Shown: positions 16,409 through 25,193, counted from the first letter of the stretch. The stretch is DNA of 64,000 nucleotides from an uncultured Anaerolineae bacterium (GCA_903822545.1 CAIJPN010000182.1:36777-100776), one strand, 5' to 3'. Notes: generated by a model from the sequence alone, not told the origin. Translations and numbers: made by a program.

Positions 16409-17830
16409 ATGGCAAATGATCCTGTCACCAGACCAATCATCCGTTTACGCCCCGGCGAGCAGCGCTCGATCCTTTTCATTGGCGATTTTCTGGTGGCGGC
16501 TGCAGCGGTTTTTGTGGGGATTTATATCTGGTCGTTGGGCGATCCCTGGGTGAAATTTTCTTTCGAATTTTTCCGCCTGCGTGTACCCTGGTGGTTTTAT
16601 GGCATCCCGGCGCTGTGGCTGGCGATGCTGATTGACATCTACGAACTGCATCGCGCCGCTAACTGGCGGCGGACGGTGCGTTCGGTTTCGCTGGCGGTGA
16701 TGGTAGGTATCATCGTTTATGCGCTGATTTATTTCACGTCCAGCCCCGGCGAACTCAACCGGCGCGGTGTGGCTGGGTTTTTGGCGGCAGCTTATCTGCT
16801 GACCCTTTTGTGGCGCTGGATTTACATCCGTTTTTATACCGATTCCAGCGTTTCACGACGTTTCTTGATCGTGGGCGCCGGGGAAAACGGCAAAACCATG
16901 GCGCAGATTTACAACCAGCTCAACCCGCCGCCTTTCAAGTTACTTGGATTCATCGATGATGACGAGAAGAAAATCCGCACAATGGTGGAAGGTTTTCGCG
17001 TCATCGCTGGCAGTGACCAGCTTTTGTCCATTATTGACCAGCTTAATGTTACCGATCTGATCATTTCAATTACCGGCGAAATGCGCGGCGAGACTTTCCA
17101 GACCCTGCTGGATGCGCAGGAGCGCGGGGTTGAGATTACCCGGATGCCGATCTTGTACGAGGAACTTTTGGGCCGTGTGCCGATCCACCACCTGGAATCG
17201 GACTGGGTCATTCGCTCGTTTGTGGATGAAGCCCGCTCTGGCGGTTTTTACGAGCTGGGCAAACGTGCCCTGGATATTGTCGGCGGACTGGTCGGGTCGG
17301 TCATCTGCATCGCGCTGCTGCCATTCATCGGCCTGGCCACCCTTATCGATAGCGGCTGGCCGATCTTCTACTCGCAGGAACGCCTGGGCCAGGGTGGCAA
17401 ACCTTACATGATGATCAAATTTCGCACCATGAAGCAGGATGCTGAAAAAGATGGCCAGGCCAAAATGGCCGGCGAGAACGACCCGCGCATCACCCGCGTG
17501 GGCAACTTCCTGCGCATTACCCGCCTCGATGAACTGCCGCAGTTCTTCAACGTTGTCAGCGGCGAGATGAGCATCGTCGGCCCGCGCGCCGAGCGCGAAA
17601 GCTGGGTCGCCACCTTCCAGAAGGAAATCCCATTCTATCGCGCCCGCCTGCTGGTCAAACCGGGCATCTCTGGTTGGGCGCAGATCAACTATGGTTACGC
17701 CTCCACCGTTGAAGATACCGGCGTCAAACTCGAATACGACCTCTACTACATCAAACACCGCTCCATCCTGATGGACATCATCATCATCTTGCGCACGATC
17801 AGCACCGTTATCAGCCGCAAAGGAAGATAA
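16409..17830 (+). CDS. Undecaprenyl-phosphate sugar-phosphate transferase (polyisoprenyl-phosphate hexose-1-phosphate transferase)
   Basis: A 473-residue WcaJ/WbaP-type initiating transferase that moves a hexose 1-phosphate from a UDP sugar to undecaprenyl phosphate at the inner membrane, starting exopolysaccharide or O-antigen assembly. Four N-terminal helices (about 20-150) are followed by a CoA-binding-like Rossmann domain (FLIVGAGENGKTMAQIYNQL). A further helix (about 290-312) leads to the catalytic domain with KFRTMKQDAEKDG, RITRLDELPQFFNV and GPRAERE. The ATG at 16409 has GCGAGGAAG eight bases upstream; the longer frame from 16220 overlaps the GT2 remnant and is rejected. The epimerase gene starts at the next base after its stop. 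Confidence 0.9.
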   Translation: MANDPVTRPIIRLRPGEQRSILFIGDFLVAAAAVFVGIYIWSLGDPWVKFSFEFFRLRVPWWFYGIPALWLAMLIDIYELHRAANWRRTVRSVSLAVMVGIIVYALIYFTSSPGELNRRGVAGFLAAAYLLTLLWRWIYIRFYTDSSVSRRFLIVGAGENGKTMAQIYNQLNPPPFKLLGFIDDDEKKIRTMVEGFRVIAGSDQLLSIIDQLNVTDLIISITGEMRGETFQTLLDAQERGVEITRMPILYEELLGRVPIHHLESDWVIRSFVDEARSGGFYELGKRALDIVGGLVGSVICIALLPFIGLATLIDSGWPIFYSQERLGQGGKPYMMIKFRTMKQDAEKDGQAKMAGENDPRITRVGNFLRITRLDELPQFFNVVSGEMSIVGPRAERESWVATFQKEIPFYRARLLVKPGISGWAQINYGYASTVEDTGVKLEYDLYYIKHRSILMDIIIILRTISTVISRKGR

Positions 17831-18763
17831 ATGAAAAAATACCTCGTCACCGGCGGCGCCGGGTTCATTGGCTCGCACATCGTCTGCGCCCTGCTCGAGC
17901 AGGGCGATTTTGTGCGCATTTTGGATAACTTCTCCTCCGGCAAGCGCGAAAACGTAGCGCGAATTGCCAATTCGCCCCACCTGGAAATCCTTGAAGGCGA
18001 TATCCGCAACCCCACCGAGACAGCCGCAGCCGTCAAAGACATCGACATCATCTTCCATGAAGCCGCCTTCGTTTCCGTGCCCCAGTCGATGGAAGACCCA
18101 CTGCCCTGTTTCGAGATCAACCAGCGCGGCACCGAGATCGTGCTCGAATCAGCGCGCAAAGCCGGGGTGAAACGGCTCGTCCTGGCCTCGTCTGCCGCCG
18201 TTTACGGAGATTCGGATGTTCGCTGCGACGAGCTGAACCCGTTAAGACCCTTCTCCCCGTATGCGGTTTCCAAACGCGTGGATGAACTCTACGCTGAAAT
18301 GTACACCCGCTCTTTCGGGCTGGATGTGGTGGCCCTGCGCTATTTCAACGTCTACGGCCCGCGCCAGCGACCCGACAGCATGTACGCTGCCGCTGTGCCG
18401 ATCTTCACCCGCCGCCTGCTGGATGGCAAGCCCGTCACCATCTACGGCGACGGCGGCCAGACCCGCGACCTGGTTTACGTCGGTGATATCGTCCGCGCCA
18501 ACCTGGCCGCCAGTGAGCATCCTGACGCGCCGGGGCAGATTTTCAACGTCTGCACCGGTGACGAAATCCGCGTCATCGACCTGGTCGAAACCCTGATGGA
18601 TTTATTCCCCAATGCCCCCACTCCCCAATTCGCCCCTGCCCGTGCCGGAGATATCTACCGCTCGGTGGGCAACCCCCAAAAAGCCGCCGAAATGCTCGGC
18701 TTTAAGACCCAAACCAGCCTGGCAGATGGTTTGAAGGCGGTGGTAGATTGGATGAAAGGCTGA
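17831..18763 (+). CDS. NAD-dependent nucleotide-sugar epimerase (UDP-glucose/UDP-GlcNAc 4-epimerase type)
   Basis: A 310-residue extended short-chain dehydrogenase. The NAD motif GGAGFIGSHIV is at residues 8-18, and the catalytic Tyr-x3-Lys is in SPYAVSKRVDELYA with the serine in LASSAAVYG. The nucleotide-sugar segment RYFNVYGPRQRPDSMYAA is typical of WbpP/GalE-like enzymes. The sugar is not decidable from sequence; UDP-glucose or UDP-GlcNAc 4-epimerisation is most likely. The start codon abuts the stop of the sugar transferase gene, so the two are translationally linked and supply one polysaccharide pathway. Confidence 0.88.
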   Translation: MKKYLVTGGAGFIGSHIVCALLEQGDFVRILDNFSSGKRENVARIANSPHLEILEGDIRNPTETAAAVKDIDIIFHEAAFVSVPQSMEDPLPCFEINQRGTEIVLESARKAGVKRLVLASSAAVYGDSDVRCDELNPLRPFSPYAVSKRVDELYAEMYTRSFGLDVVALRYFNVYGPRQRPDSMYAAAVPIFTRRLLDGKPVTIYGDGGQTRDLVYVGDIVRANLAASEHPDAPGQIFNVCTGDEIRVIDLVETLMDLFPNAPTPQFAPARAGDIYRSVGNPQKAAEMLGFKTQTSLADGLKAVVDWMKG

Positions 18764-18771
18764 TCTTGAGT

Positions 18772-18815
18772 CCGAAATCTCCTGATTTCGGGCTTTCCAA
18801 AGTCGGGAGACTTTG
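18772..18815. repeat. Two tandem hairpins before capD-like gene
   Basis: CCGAAATC-tcct-GATTTCGG (18772-18791) is followed by CAAAGTC-ggga-GACTTTG (18798-18815). Each has a perfect stem and a tetraloop, and the loop regions TCCT and GGGA are largely complementary. No T run follows. This is a REP-like intergenic element that reaches the start region of the next gene. Confidence 0.65.
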
Positions 18816-18824
18816 AACTCCATT

Positions 18825-20693
18825 ATGAGACTTCGCAACCGTTTCGTCCTGCTCGCAGATATCCTGCTCATTGCCATCTCGGCTTTGGGCAGTTACGTTT
18901 TGCGCCTGGAACTGACCGAGGACTTTTTCCGCTTTTACCTGCAAGCCGGGCTGTGGCTGTTGGTGACGGCGTTGGTCATCAAGCCGGTTGTTTATTTCGT
19001 TTTTGGGCTATACCGGCGGCTGTGGGTTTACGCCAGCATCAACGAACTCAAACTCATCGCCCTGGCAGTGACATCTGCCTCGGTGATTGTTTCGGCAGTC
19101 AACGTAGCCCTGGCCTGGATGCAAATCATCACCCCTGGTTTTTCGCGCTCAGCCCTGGCCATCGACTGGCTGCTCTCGCTGGTTTTCGTTGGCGGAACGC
19201 GTTTTGCGCTGCGCGCCATGGCTGAAACCTCCCTGCCGCGCGCAAAAGGCCAGGGCAAAAAGATCCTGGTTGTCGGTGCGGGCGATGCCGGGGCGCTGGT
19301 GATCAAGGAATTGCAGAAAAACCGCCAGATGAATATGGAAGTCATCGGTTTTTTGGATGACGACCCGGCCAAACAGCACCATTCCCTGCTGGGCGTGCCG
19401 GTCATCGGCAAACTGCCCGACCTTTCGATTGCTCTCGACACTCACCCGGCAGACGAAGTCATCATCGCCATCCCATCCGCGCCGGGGCGCGTTGTCCGTC
19501 TCGTGGCGGATGTCTGCCGCCTGAAAGGCGTCCCGTTCCGCACCATGCCGGGGATTTTTGAGCTGTTGGGCGGCAAAGTCAGCGTCAGCCGCCTGCGCGA
19601 AGTGGATATCACCGACCTGCTGCGCCGCGAACCCATCCGCCTCTACGACGAAGCCATCGGGGCGACGATTGCCAGGAAAACGGTACTCGTCACCGGGGCG
19701 GGCGGGTCGATTGGCCGGGAGTTGAGCCGCCAAATCGCCCGGTGGAATCCCGCTAAACTGGTTTTGCTCGGGCATGGGGAAAATTCCATTTTCGAGGCTT
19801 TGCTCGAACTCAATGCAGATTATCCCGCCCTGGAGCTGGTTCCCGTTATCGCCGACATCCGTGACGCTGGCAGGTTGGATGCCGTTTTTGGCGAACATCA
19901 CCCGCAGGTGGTTTTCCACACTGCCGCGCACAAACACGTCCCGCTGATGGAAGCTAACCCGGTGGAGGCGATCACCAACAATGTGCTCGGCACGAAAAAC
20001 CTGGTCGAAACAGCAGACCGGCAGCGGGTGGAGCGTTTCGTGCTGATTTCCACCGATAAAGCCGTTGCCCCCTCCAACGTTTACGGCGCGACCAAGCGCA
20101 TCGCCGAGATGATCGTGCTCGATGCCGCGCGGCGCACCGGGAAGTTGTTCACAGTTGTCCGTTTTGGCAATGTGCTGGGCAGCCGCGGCAGCATCATCCC
20201 CAAGTTCAAGCACCAGATTGCCGCGGGCGGCCCGGTGACGATCACTCACCCCGATATGGAGCGTTTTTTTATGACCATCCCCGAGGCGGTTTACCTGGTG
20301 TTGCAGGCCTCGGCGTTTGGGCGCGGCGGCGATCTGTTTGTGCTGAATATGGGCAAACAGGTGCGGATTTTAGACCTGGCCGAGGATTTGATCCGCCTTT
20401 CGGGGCTGGAGCCGGGCCGCGACGTGGAAATCACCTTTACTGGCATTCGCCCCGGCGAAAAGCTGAGCGAGGTGCTCTGGGAGCCGGGTACACCGCTGGA
20501 AAAGACCGCCCACCCCGACATTTTCCGCATCGGCGACAGCCGCGATGACACTTCCGGGCTGGTTGCGGCGGTTGAGCGTCTTTCTGCGCTGGCGCGTGAA
20601 AATAACGGCGATGGAATCTCGAAATACCTGGATGAAATCGTGCCGGGAGCACACATCCTGGGCACCAAGACCGATTTGATGGATGTTGTTTAG
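18825..20693 (+). CDS. CapD/PglF-type membrane nucleotide-sugar 4,6-dehydratase
   Basis: A 622-residue polysaccharide biosynthesis protein. Four N-terminal helices (about 5-135) lead to a CoA-binding-like Rossmann domain (LVVGAGDAGALVIKEL) and the SDR catalytic domain from about residue 285 (TVLVTGAGGSIGRELSRQIA). The domain has FHTAAHKHVPLMEANP, VLISTDKAV and VRFGNVLGSRGSIIP. Family members convert UDP-GlcNAc to its 4-keto-6-deoxy form for diamino sugar synthesis; the methionine/lysine pattern STDKAVAP is typical. The start is uncertain: the ATG at 18825 is preferred, but an in-frame TTG at 18813 lies nearer the GGGAGA sequence. It continues the polysaccharide block. Confidence 0.88.
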   Translation: MRLRNRFVLLADILLIAISALGSYVLRLELTEDFFRFYLQAGLWLLVTALVIKPVVYFVFGLYRRLWVYASINELKLIALAVTSASVIVSAVNVALAWMQIITPGFSRSALAIDWLLSLVFVGGTRFALRAMAETSLPRAKGQGKKILVVGAGDAGALVIKELQKNRQMNMEVIGFLDDDPAKQHHSLLGVPVIGKLPDLSIALDTHPADEVIIAIPSAPGRVVRLVADVCRLKGVPFRTMPGIFELLGGKVSVSRLREVDITDLLRREPIRLYDEAIGATIARKTVLVTGAGGSIGRELSRQIARWNPAKLVLLGHGENSIFEALLELNADYPALELVPVIADIRDAGRLDAVFGEHHPQVVFHTAAHKHVPLMEANPVEAITNNVLGTKNLVETADRQRVERFVLISTDKAVAPSNVYGATKRIAEMIVLDAARRTGKLFTVVRFGNVLGSRGSIIPKFKHQIAAGGPVTITHPDMERFFMTIPEAVYLVLQASAFGRGGDLFVLNMGKQVRILDLAEDLIRLSGLEPGRDVEITFTGIRPGEKLSEVLWEPGTPLEKTAHPDIFRIGDSRDDTSGLVAAVERLSALARENNGDGISKYLDEIVPGAHILGTKTDLMDVV

Positions 20694-20704
20694 GAGAATA
20701 GATA

Positions 20705-20738
20705 TTAGAGATTAGCTCACCAAAAATCTAATCTCTAA
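20705..20738. repeat. 11-bp hairpin between capD-like and femX1
   Basis: TTAGAGATTAG and its exact reverse complement CTAATCTCTAA flank a 12-base loop. The element is AT-rich and made of short repeated words (AGATTAG, TCTAAT). It fills most of the 60-base spacer. Confidence 0.6.
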
Positions 20739-20753
20739 AGTCTAATAGCTGAA

Positions 20754-21770
20754 ATGCCCCAGGTTTCCTTTGAGCAGTGGAAAGAATTTATAGCAAAAGC
20801 CGAAAATCCCCACATCTTGCAAACCGCGGAGTGGGGGGAGTTGAAATCTGCCTTTGGCTGGGACGTGGCGCGGTTGGTGAATGGTGATTGGGGAGTTCAG
20901 CTTTTGTTTCGCAAACTGCCGCTCGGGTTTACGGTGGCGTATGCGCCAAAACCAGTGATAAGTGGAAAAGGGGAAGGCGAAAGCGAAAAGGACGAACAGG
21001 TTGCTCGCCAGTTTTGGCAGGAAGTGGATGCTGTTTGTCGAAAAAAACGTGCGGTTTTCTTGAAAATCGAGCCAGATTGTTGGGATACTCAACCACTCGA
21101 ACTTTCCACTTTCCACCTTCCACTTTCTACTTCGCCGCACAACATCCAGCCCCCTCGCACCATTATCATTTCTCTTGAAGGTTCTGAAACTGATGTTTTG
21201 AACCGCATGAAGCAAAAATGCCGTTACAACGTGCGCCTGGCCGAGAAAAAGGGCGTTACCATCCGAAGTTGGGATGATTTGGATGGATTTCACCGCTTGA
21301 TGGAAGTCACCGGCGGGCGGGATGGGTTCGGTGTTCACTCGCTGGAGTATTATCGCAAAGCCTATCAGCTTTTTCACCCGTTGGGTGTGGCCGACATCCT
21401 GGTGGCGGAGTTCGATTCCAGGCCTTTGGCGGCGCTGATGGTGTTTGCGCTTGGCAAACGCGCCTATTATCTTTATGGCGCATCCACCGACGAGGAGCGC
21501 AACCGCATGCCCACTTACCTGCTTCAGTGGCGGGCGATGCAGTGGGCGCGTGAGCGCGGTTGCAGCGAGTACGATCTGTGGGGCGTGCCGGATGAAGATG
21601 AAGCCACCCTTGAAGCGCAGTTCGAGAGCCGCCACGATGGGCTGTGGGGTGTGTATCGCTTCAAGCGCGGGTTTGGCGGCGAGGTTAAACGCGCGGCGCA
21701 GGCGCTGGATCGCGTTTATATGCCGCTGTTGTATCGTCTGTATTTGTGGCGAATGGGAAATCGGGAGTAG
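20754..21770 (+). CDS. FemX/FemAB-like aminoacyltransferase, first copy
   Basis: A 338-residue GNAT-fold protein of the lipid II peptidyl transferase (FemABX) family, which adds amino acids from aminoacyl-tRNA to cell-wall precursors. The family core is visible: PHILQTAEWGELKSAFGW near the N-terminus, MKQKCRYNVRLAEKKGV in the middle, and YLLQWRAMQWARERGCSEYDLWGVPDED followed by GVYRFKRGFGG. Simple-sequence tracts interrupt the frame at 20874-20900, 20957-20993 and 21101-21131 without shifting it, giving low-complexity peptides such as KGEGESEK and LSTFHLPLST. The 402-residue paralogue follows after three bases. Chloroflexota walls are unusual, so the actual acceptor is uncertain. Confidence 0.8.
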   Translation: MPQVSFEQWKEFIAKAENPHILQTAEWGELKSAFGWDVARLVNGDWGVQLLFRKLPLGFTVAYAPKPVISGKGEGESEKDEQVARQFWQEVDAVCRKKRAVFLKIEPDCWDTQPLELSTFHLPLSTSPHNIQPPRTIIISLEGSETDVLNRMKQKCRYNVRLAEKKGVTIRSWDDLDGFHRLMEVTGGRDGFGVHSLEYYRKAYQLFHPLGVADILVAEFDSRPLAALMVFALGKRAYYLYGASTDEERNRMPTYLLQWRAMQWARERGCSEYDLWGVPDEDEATLEAQFESRHDGLWGVYRFKRGFGGEVKRAAQALDRVYMPLLYRLYLWRMGNRE

Positions 21771-21773
21771 CGC

Positions 21774-22982
21774 GTGGAAAGTAGTTTTTGGAATGAAGTA
21801 ATTAGCAAGTTGCCCAATCCGCACTTCCTCCAGACCTGGGAATGGGGGCAGGTGAAGGCGAAGTATGGGTGGGAGCCAATTTACCTGACCTGGGATGACC
21901 AGGGAAAGATGAAAGAAGAAAGTGGGAAGAATCTTTCTTCTTTCATCTTTCCTGTGAAAGCGGCGGCGCTTGTGCTCAAGAAATCCGTCGTCTCACGCGG
22001 GTTGGCTGCCCGTTTGTGTATTTTATATTGCCCCAAGGGGCCGCTGTTGGAGTGGGAAGATGTTCCGCTGCGCGAGCGGGTGCTGGACGATTTGCAGCGG
22101 TTTGCCCGTCGGCAGGGGGCGATTTTCTTGAAACTGGACCCGGATGTGGTGCTGGGGCGCGGCGTCCCGGGGGGGGATGCTGATATAACGGAGCCAGGCG
22201 GCGAGGCCGTTCGGTCGGGTTTGTCCAGCCGGGGGTGGCGGTATTCTGATGAGCAGATTCAGTTCAAGAATACGGTGATGCTTGATGTCGGGACATCCGA
22301 AGATGATATGCTGGCGCGTATGAAGCAGAAGACGCGTTATAACGTGCGGTTGGCTGCGAAAAAAGGCGTGACGGTGCGGGTAGGCAATGAAGGTGATTGG
22401 CCGATGTTGTACCGGATGTATGTGGAAACGTCGCTGCGCGATGGGTTTGTGATCCGGGATGAGGAATACTATCGGACAGTGTGGAAAATGTTTTCGAGTG
22501 TTCTGGTTGATCGTTTTTTCGAGTTGGAAGAACAGGGAAACCGAAGAACTGGAAAACAGGAAAACCCTATTGCTGAACCGTTGATCGCCGAAGTGGATGG
22601 TGAACCTGTTGCGGCGGTGTTTTTGTTTGCGTTTGCGGGGCGGGCTTATTATGTGTACGGGATGAGCCGCGAGGCGCACCGCGAGTTGATGCCGAATTAT
22701 CTGCTGCAATGGGAGGCGATGCGCTGGGCCAGGGCGCATGGTTGCAGCCAGTATGATCTGTGGGGTGCGCCGGATGTTTTCGATGAGCGTGATGGTATGT
22801 GGGGTGTGTTCCGCTTTAAGGAGGGGTTGGGCGGGCAGGTGGTGCGGACGCTGGGTGCGTGGGATTTTGTGCCGAATGCGTTGTGGTATAGGCTGTATAC
22901 GCAGGTGATGCCGAAGGTGCTGGATGTGATGCGTTCTTTTGGGCGGCGGGCAACACGGAAGGTAAACGAAGGGCGCGGGTAG
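21774..22982 (+). CDS. FemX/FemAB-like aminoacyltransferase, second copy
   Basis: A 402-residue paralogue of the preceding gene, starting at a GTG with GGGAG inside the end of femX1. It shares PHFLQTWEWGQVKAKYGW, MKQKTRYNVRLAAKKGV and YLLQWEAMRWARAHGCSQYDLWGAPD. Two insertions relative to the first copy stand out. One encodes KMKEESGKNLSSFIF and is a perfect 20-bp inverted repeat at 21903-21952. The other encodes EEQGNRRTGKQEN from a purine-rich tract near 22529-22565. The last codons lie in another repeat (22962-22996). Tandem femX pairs often build two-residue or branched cell-wall bridges; that is a possible role here. Confidence 0.8.
   Translation: MESSFWNEVISKLPNPHFLQTWEWGQVKAKYGWEPIYLTWDDQGKMKEESGKNLSSFIFPVKAAALVLKKSVVSRGLAARLCILYCPKGPLLEWEDVPLRERVLDDLQRFARRQGAIFLKLDPDVVLGRGVPGGDADITEPGGEAVRSGLSSRGWRYSDEQIQFKNTVMLDVGTSEDDMLARMKQKTRYNVRLAAKKGVTVRVGNEGDWPMLYRMYVETSLRDGFVIRDEEYYRTVWKMFSSVLVDRFFELEEQGNRRTGKQENPIAEPLIAEVDGEPVAAVFLFAFAGRAYYVYGMSREAHRELMPNYLLQWEAMRWARAHGCSQYDLWGAPDVFDERDGMWGVFRFKEGLGGQVVRTLGAWDFVPNALWYRLYTQVMPKVLDVMRSFGRRATRKVNEGRG
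21903..21952. repeat. Perfect 20-bp inverted repeat inside femX2
   Basis: The arms 21903-21922 and 21933-21952 are exact reverse complements around a 10-base loop; the left arm is purine-only except for one T. It lies in frame within the coding sequence and has no counterpart in femX1. Confidence 0.85.
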
Positions 22983-22996
22983 GGCGCTTCGTTTAC
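22962..22996. repeat. Hairpin spanning the femX2 stop codon
   Basis: GTAAACGAAG and CTTCGTTTAC form a perfect 10-bp stem, with the TAG stop codon in the loop. The protein C-terminus (KVNEGRG) is encoded by the left arm. Confidence 0.6.
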
Positions 22997-23025
22997 AAGT
23001 ATTCCGGCGGGTTTGTGTTGGGGGG

Positions 23026-23229
23026 TCAGTCGAGGTGGATGGTCAGGTCGGAGCAGTCGAAGCGGTTGCCGCAGTTTTTGCAGATGACTTTGCAGTTGCG
23101 TTCTTCCATGATTGCACCGCAGATGTCACAGGTGTAGCTGCGCCGGGTTGGGCGGGGCTGTTCTTTGGGTGTTTGGATTTCGGCGCGGGGTTTTGAAAAG
23201 CTGGTCAGGCGGCTGGCTTCTGTGTACAT
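23026..23229 (-). CDS. Small zinc-ribbon protein
   Basis: A 67-residue protein starting at the ATG 23229, which has AAGGAG eight bases upstream. The C-terminal half carries a treble-clef or zinc-ribbon arrangement: CDICG, then CKNCG, plus two additional cysteines (RNCKV and FDCSD). The N-terminal third is basic and probably disordered. It lies 20 bases after the DUF309 gene and is probably co-transcribed with it. No function can be assigned. It may bind nucleic acid or act as an adaptor. Confidence 0.6.
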   Translation of the reverse strand: MYTEASRLTSFSKPRAEIQTPKEQPRPTRRSYTCDICGAIMEERNCKVICKNCGNRFDCSDLTIHLD

Positions 23230-23249
23230 GCGGCTCTCCTTGATGAGAA

Positions 23250-23660
23250 TCACTTTCGGATGACTGGTTTGAAGAGTGAAACATCGAATTCGGCCATTCG
23301 TTGCGGGCCGAGGCGTTCGATTTCGGCGATGGCGGTTTCGAGGTCGCGGCGCAGGGCGGCTATGTCGATTCCCAGGCAGGTATCGGGGAATTTTGCCAGT
23401 TTTTTCTGGCTGCGCTGGGCCATGATGGTTGCGCCGGGGTAGTTCTGGTGAGTGATGTGCAGGTAGGAGACGGCGGCCTGTAAAATTCCCTGGTAGAGTT
23501 CGCGGATGGGGCCGGGTTCGGCGCGCCAGGCATCTTCCAGGGCTTCGTGGGATTCAAAAAATTCGCGGGCGTTGAAAAGTTCCAGCCCGGTGAGCAGTTG
23601 CCAGGGTAGGGCTGTGGCGCTGTCAGCTTCGGGGAGGGGGTTTTGTTCGCTGGTGGACAT
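23250..23660 (-). CDS. DUF309 domain-containing protein
   Basis: A 136-residue helical protein with the DUF309 signature: LFNAREFFESHEALEDAWR near residues 28-46, followed by ELYQGILQAAVSYLHI and a GA-containing helix. The family has a conserved His-Glu pair (FESHEALED) that may bind metal. Its reaction is not established. It lies between the oxoamine synthase gene and the zinc-ribbon gene on the same strand. Confidence 0.8.
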   Translation of the reverse strand: MSTSEQNPLPEADSATALPWQLLTGLELFNAREFFESHEALEDAWRAEPGPIRELYQGILQAAVSYLHITHQNYPGATIMAQRSQKKLAKFPDTCLGIDIAALRRDLETAIAEIERLGPQRMAEFDVSLFKPVIRK

Positions 23661-23670
23661 GGATATCTCT

Positions 23671-23720
23671 GCCTCCCCATCAGGGGATGGGCTTTGAACC
23701 CTTCTCCCGATGGGGGAGGC
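23671..23720. repeat. CCTCCCC/GGGGAGG palindromic repeat
   Basis: GCCTCCCCATC at 23671-23681 pairs with GATGGGGGAGGC at 23709-23720, and the centre contains CCCTTCTCCC. It resembles the CCCTTCTCCC...GGGAGAAGGG element at 36101-36150 and lies between two same-strand genes. Confidence 0.55.
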
Positions 23721-23750
23721 AGGGAGGAGGGAGTAGGGCGCAATTTTGTA

Positions 23751-24956
23751 CTAAATGATGCCGAGGTCTTTCCCGGCTTTGCCAATGATTTCCATGGCGC
23801 GTTGGATTTCTTCAGGTTCGTGTGAGGCCAGTACTGTGGCGCGCAGCCGGGATAAGCCCTCTGGCACAGCAGGGGAAACCACCGGCAGGACGAACACATC
23901 GTTTCGTTGGCAGGCTTGTGTTAGGGCAAAGGCGCGCTCGTCGCTGCCGCAAAGCACCGGGACGATGGCTGTGGTGGTCAGCATGGTATCGAAGCCCATG
24001 TTTTTCAGGCCATGGATGAATTGGTCAGCGTTCTGGCGCAGTTTTTCGATGCGCCAGGGTTCATCGAGGATCACTTTGAAGGCTTCGTTGGCTGCGGCGG
24101 CCTGGGCAGGTGGTAGGGCCGCGGAAAAGATGTATGAGCGGGAGCCGTGTCGCAGGTATTCGATTAGTTCTTTTTTCCCGGCCACGTATCCGCCCACAGA
24201 TGGGATGGTTTTGGAGAGTGTACCCATTTTGATATCCACACTGCCCCACATATCAAAATGCTCTTCGATGCCGCGCCCGGTTTTCCCGAGCACGCCAACC
24301 GAATGGGCTTCATCCATCATCAGGTAGGCGCCGTATTTTTGACAGAGTGCCACCATGCGCGGCAGGTCGATCACATCCCCATCCATGCTAAAAACTGCGT
24401 CGGCGATGACCAGTTTGGTTACGCCAGCCGGAACCTGTTGCAGGCGACGCTCGAGGTCTTCCATGTCGTTGTGCTTGAAACGCCGGAATTCGGCTCCTGA
24501 CATCATGCAGCCATCGACGATGGAGGCGTGATTTAGCTTGTCAGAGAGAACGTAGTCGCCGCGCCCCATCAGGGTGGAGATGACGGTCAGGTTGGTGACG
24601 TAGCCGGATGTGTAGGTGACAGCTGCTTCGGCGTGTTTGAAATCGGCGATGGTTTGTTCAAGTTCCTGGTGAATGGTCAATGACCCGGCCAGTGAGCGGA
24701 CACCGTGGGTGCCGGTGCCATAGGTGTCGATAGCGGCTTTGGCAGCGGCATTGATGCGCGGGTGGCCGATCAGGCCGAGGTAGCTGTAAGAAGCATACAT
24801 TCCCATGATGCGTCCATTGACACGCACTTTTGACCCATCCAGCAGTTCTTCCACAGGCTGGTTGTAGAAATAAAAATCATGTTCCCTGGCGGCCTGGAGG
24901 CGGCTGGCCAGTACGGCCATACGCCGTGTAATGGTATCTTCGGTGTCGAAATCCAT
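23751..24956 (-). CDS. Alpha-oxoamine synthase family PLP enzyme (BioF/Kbl/serine palmitoyltransferase type)
   Basis: A 401-residue fold-type I PLP enzyme that condenses an amino acid with an acyl-CoA. Visible active-site residues are His143 (LNHASIVDG), Asp215 and His218 (MDEAHSVGVLG), and the Schiff-base Lys249 (GTLSKTIPSVGGY). The GTGTHGVRSLAGSLTIHQELE segment is shared by the whole family. Which acyl-CoA and amino acid are used (glycine with acetyl-CoA, alanine with pimeloyl-CoA, or serine with palmitoyl-CoA) cannot be told from sequence. No biotin or threonine-degradation genes are adjacent. Sphingolipid-type synthesis is therefore possible but unsupported. Confidence 0.8.
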   Translation of the reverse strand: MDFDTEDTITRRMAVLASRLQAAREHDFYFYNQPVEELLDGSKVRVNGRIMGMYASYSYLGLIGHPRINAAAKAAIDTYGTGTHGVRSLAGSLTIHQELEQTIADFKHAEAAVTYTSGYVTNLTVISTLMGRGDYVLSDKLNHASIVDGCMMSGAEFRRFKHNDMEDLERRLQQVPAGVTKLVIADAVFSMDGDVIDLPRMVALCQKYGAYLMMDEAHSVGVLGKTGRGIEEHFDMWGSVDIKMGTLSKTIPSVGGYVAGKKELIEYLRHGSRSYIFSAALPPAQAAAANEAFKVILDEPWRIEKLRQNADQFIHGLKNMGFDTMLTTTAIVPVLCGSDERAFALTQACQRNDVFVLPVVSPAVPEGLSRLRATVLASHEPEEIQRAMEIIGKAGKDLGII

Positions 24957-25193
24957 GCAAAAACTCCTCGCAGATGAAATCTTTGGGCTAGTTTAGTCGA
25001 CGCCGGGTTTTCTGTAAATGCCGGTTTCCCACTAGCGCAGGGTTTTCTGGCGGTGAGTCTACTGCAAAGGGGTAATGTTGTTGACCATTTGCATGCCTAC
25101 TACAAAAAAGCTGGTTCTTTGCTGATTTTGTACTTTTTATCTCTGCGTGCTCCATGTTTTCAATTTCTCAGGGGGATGCATCGCACTTCGATT

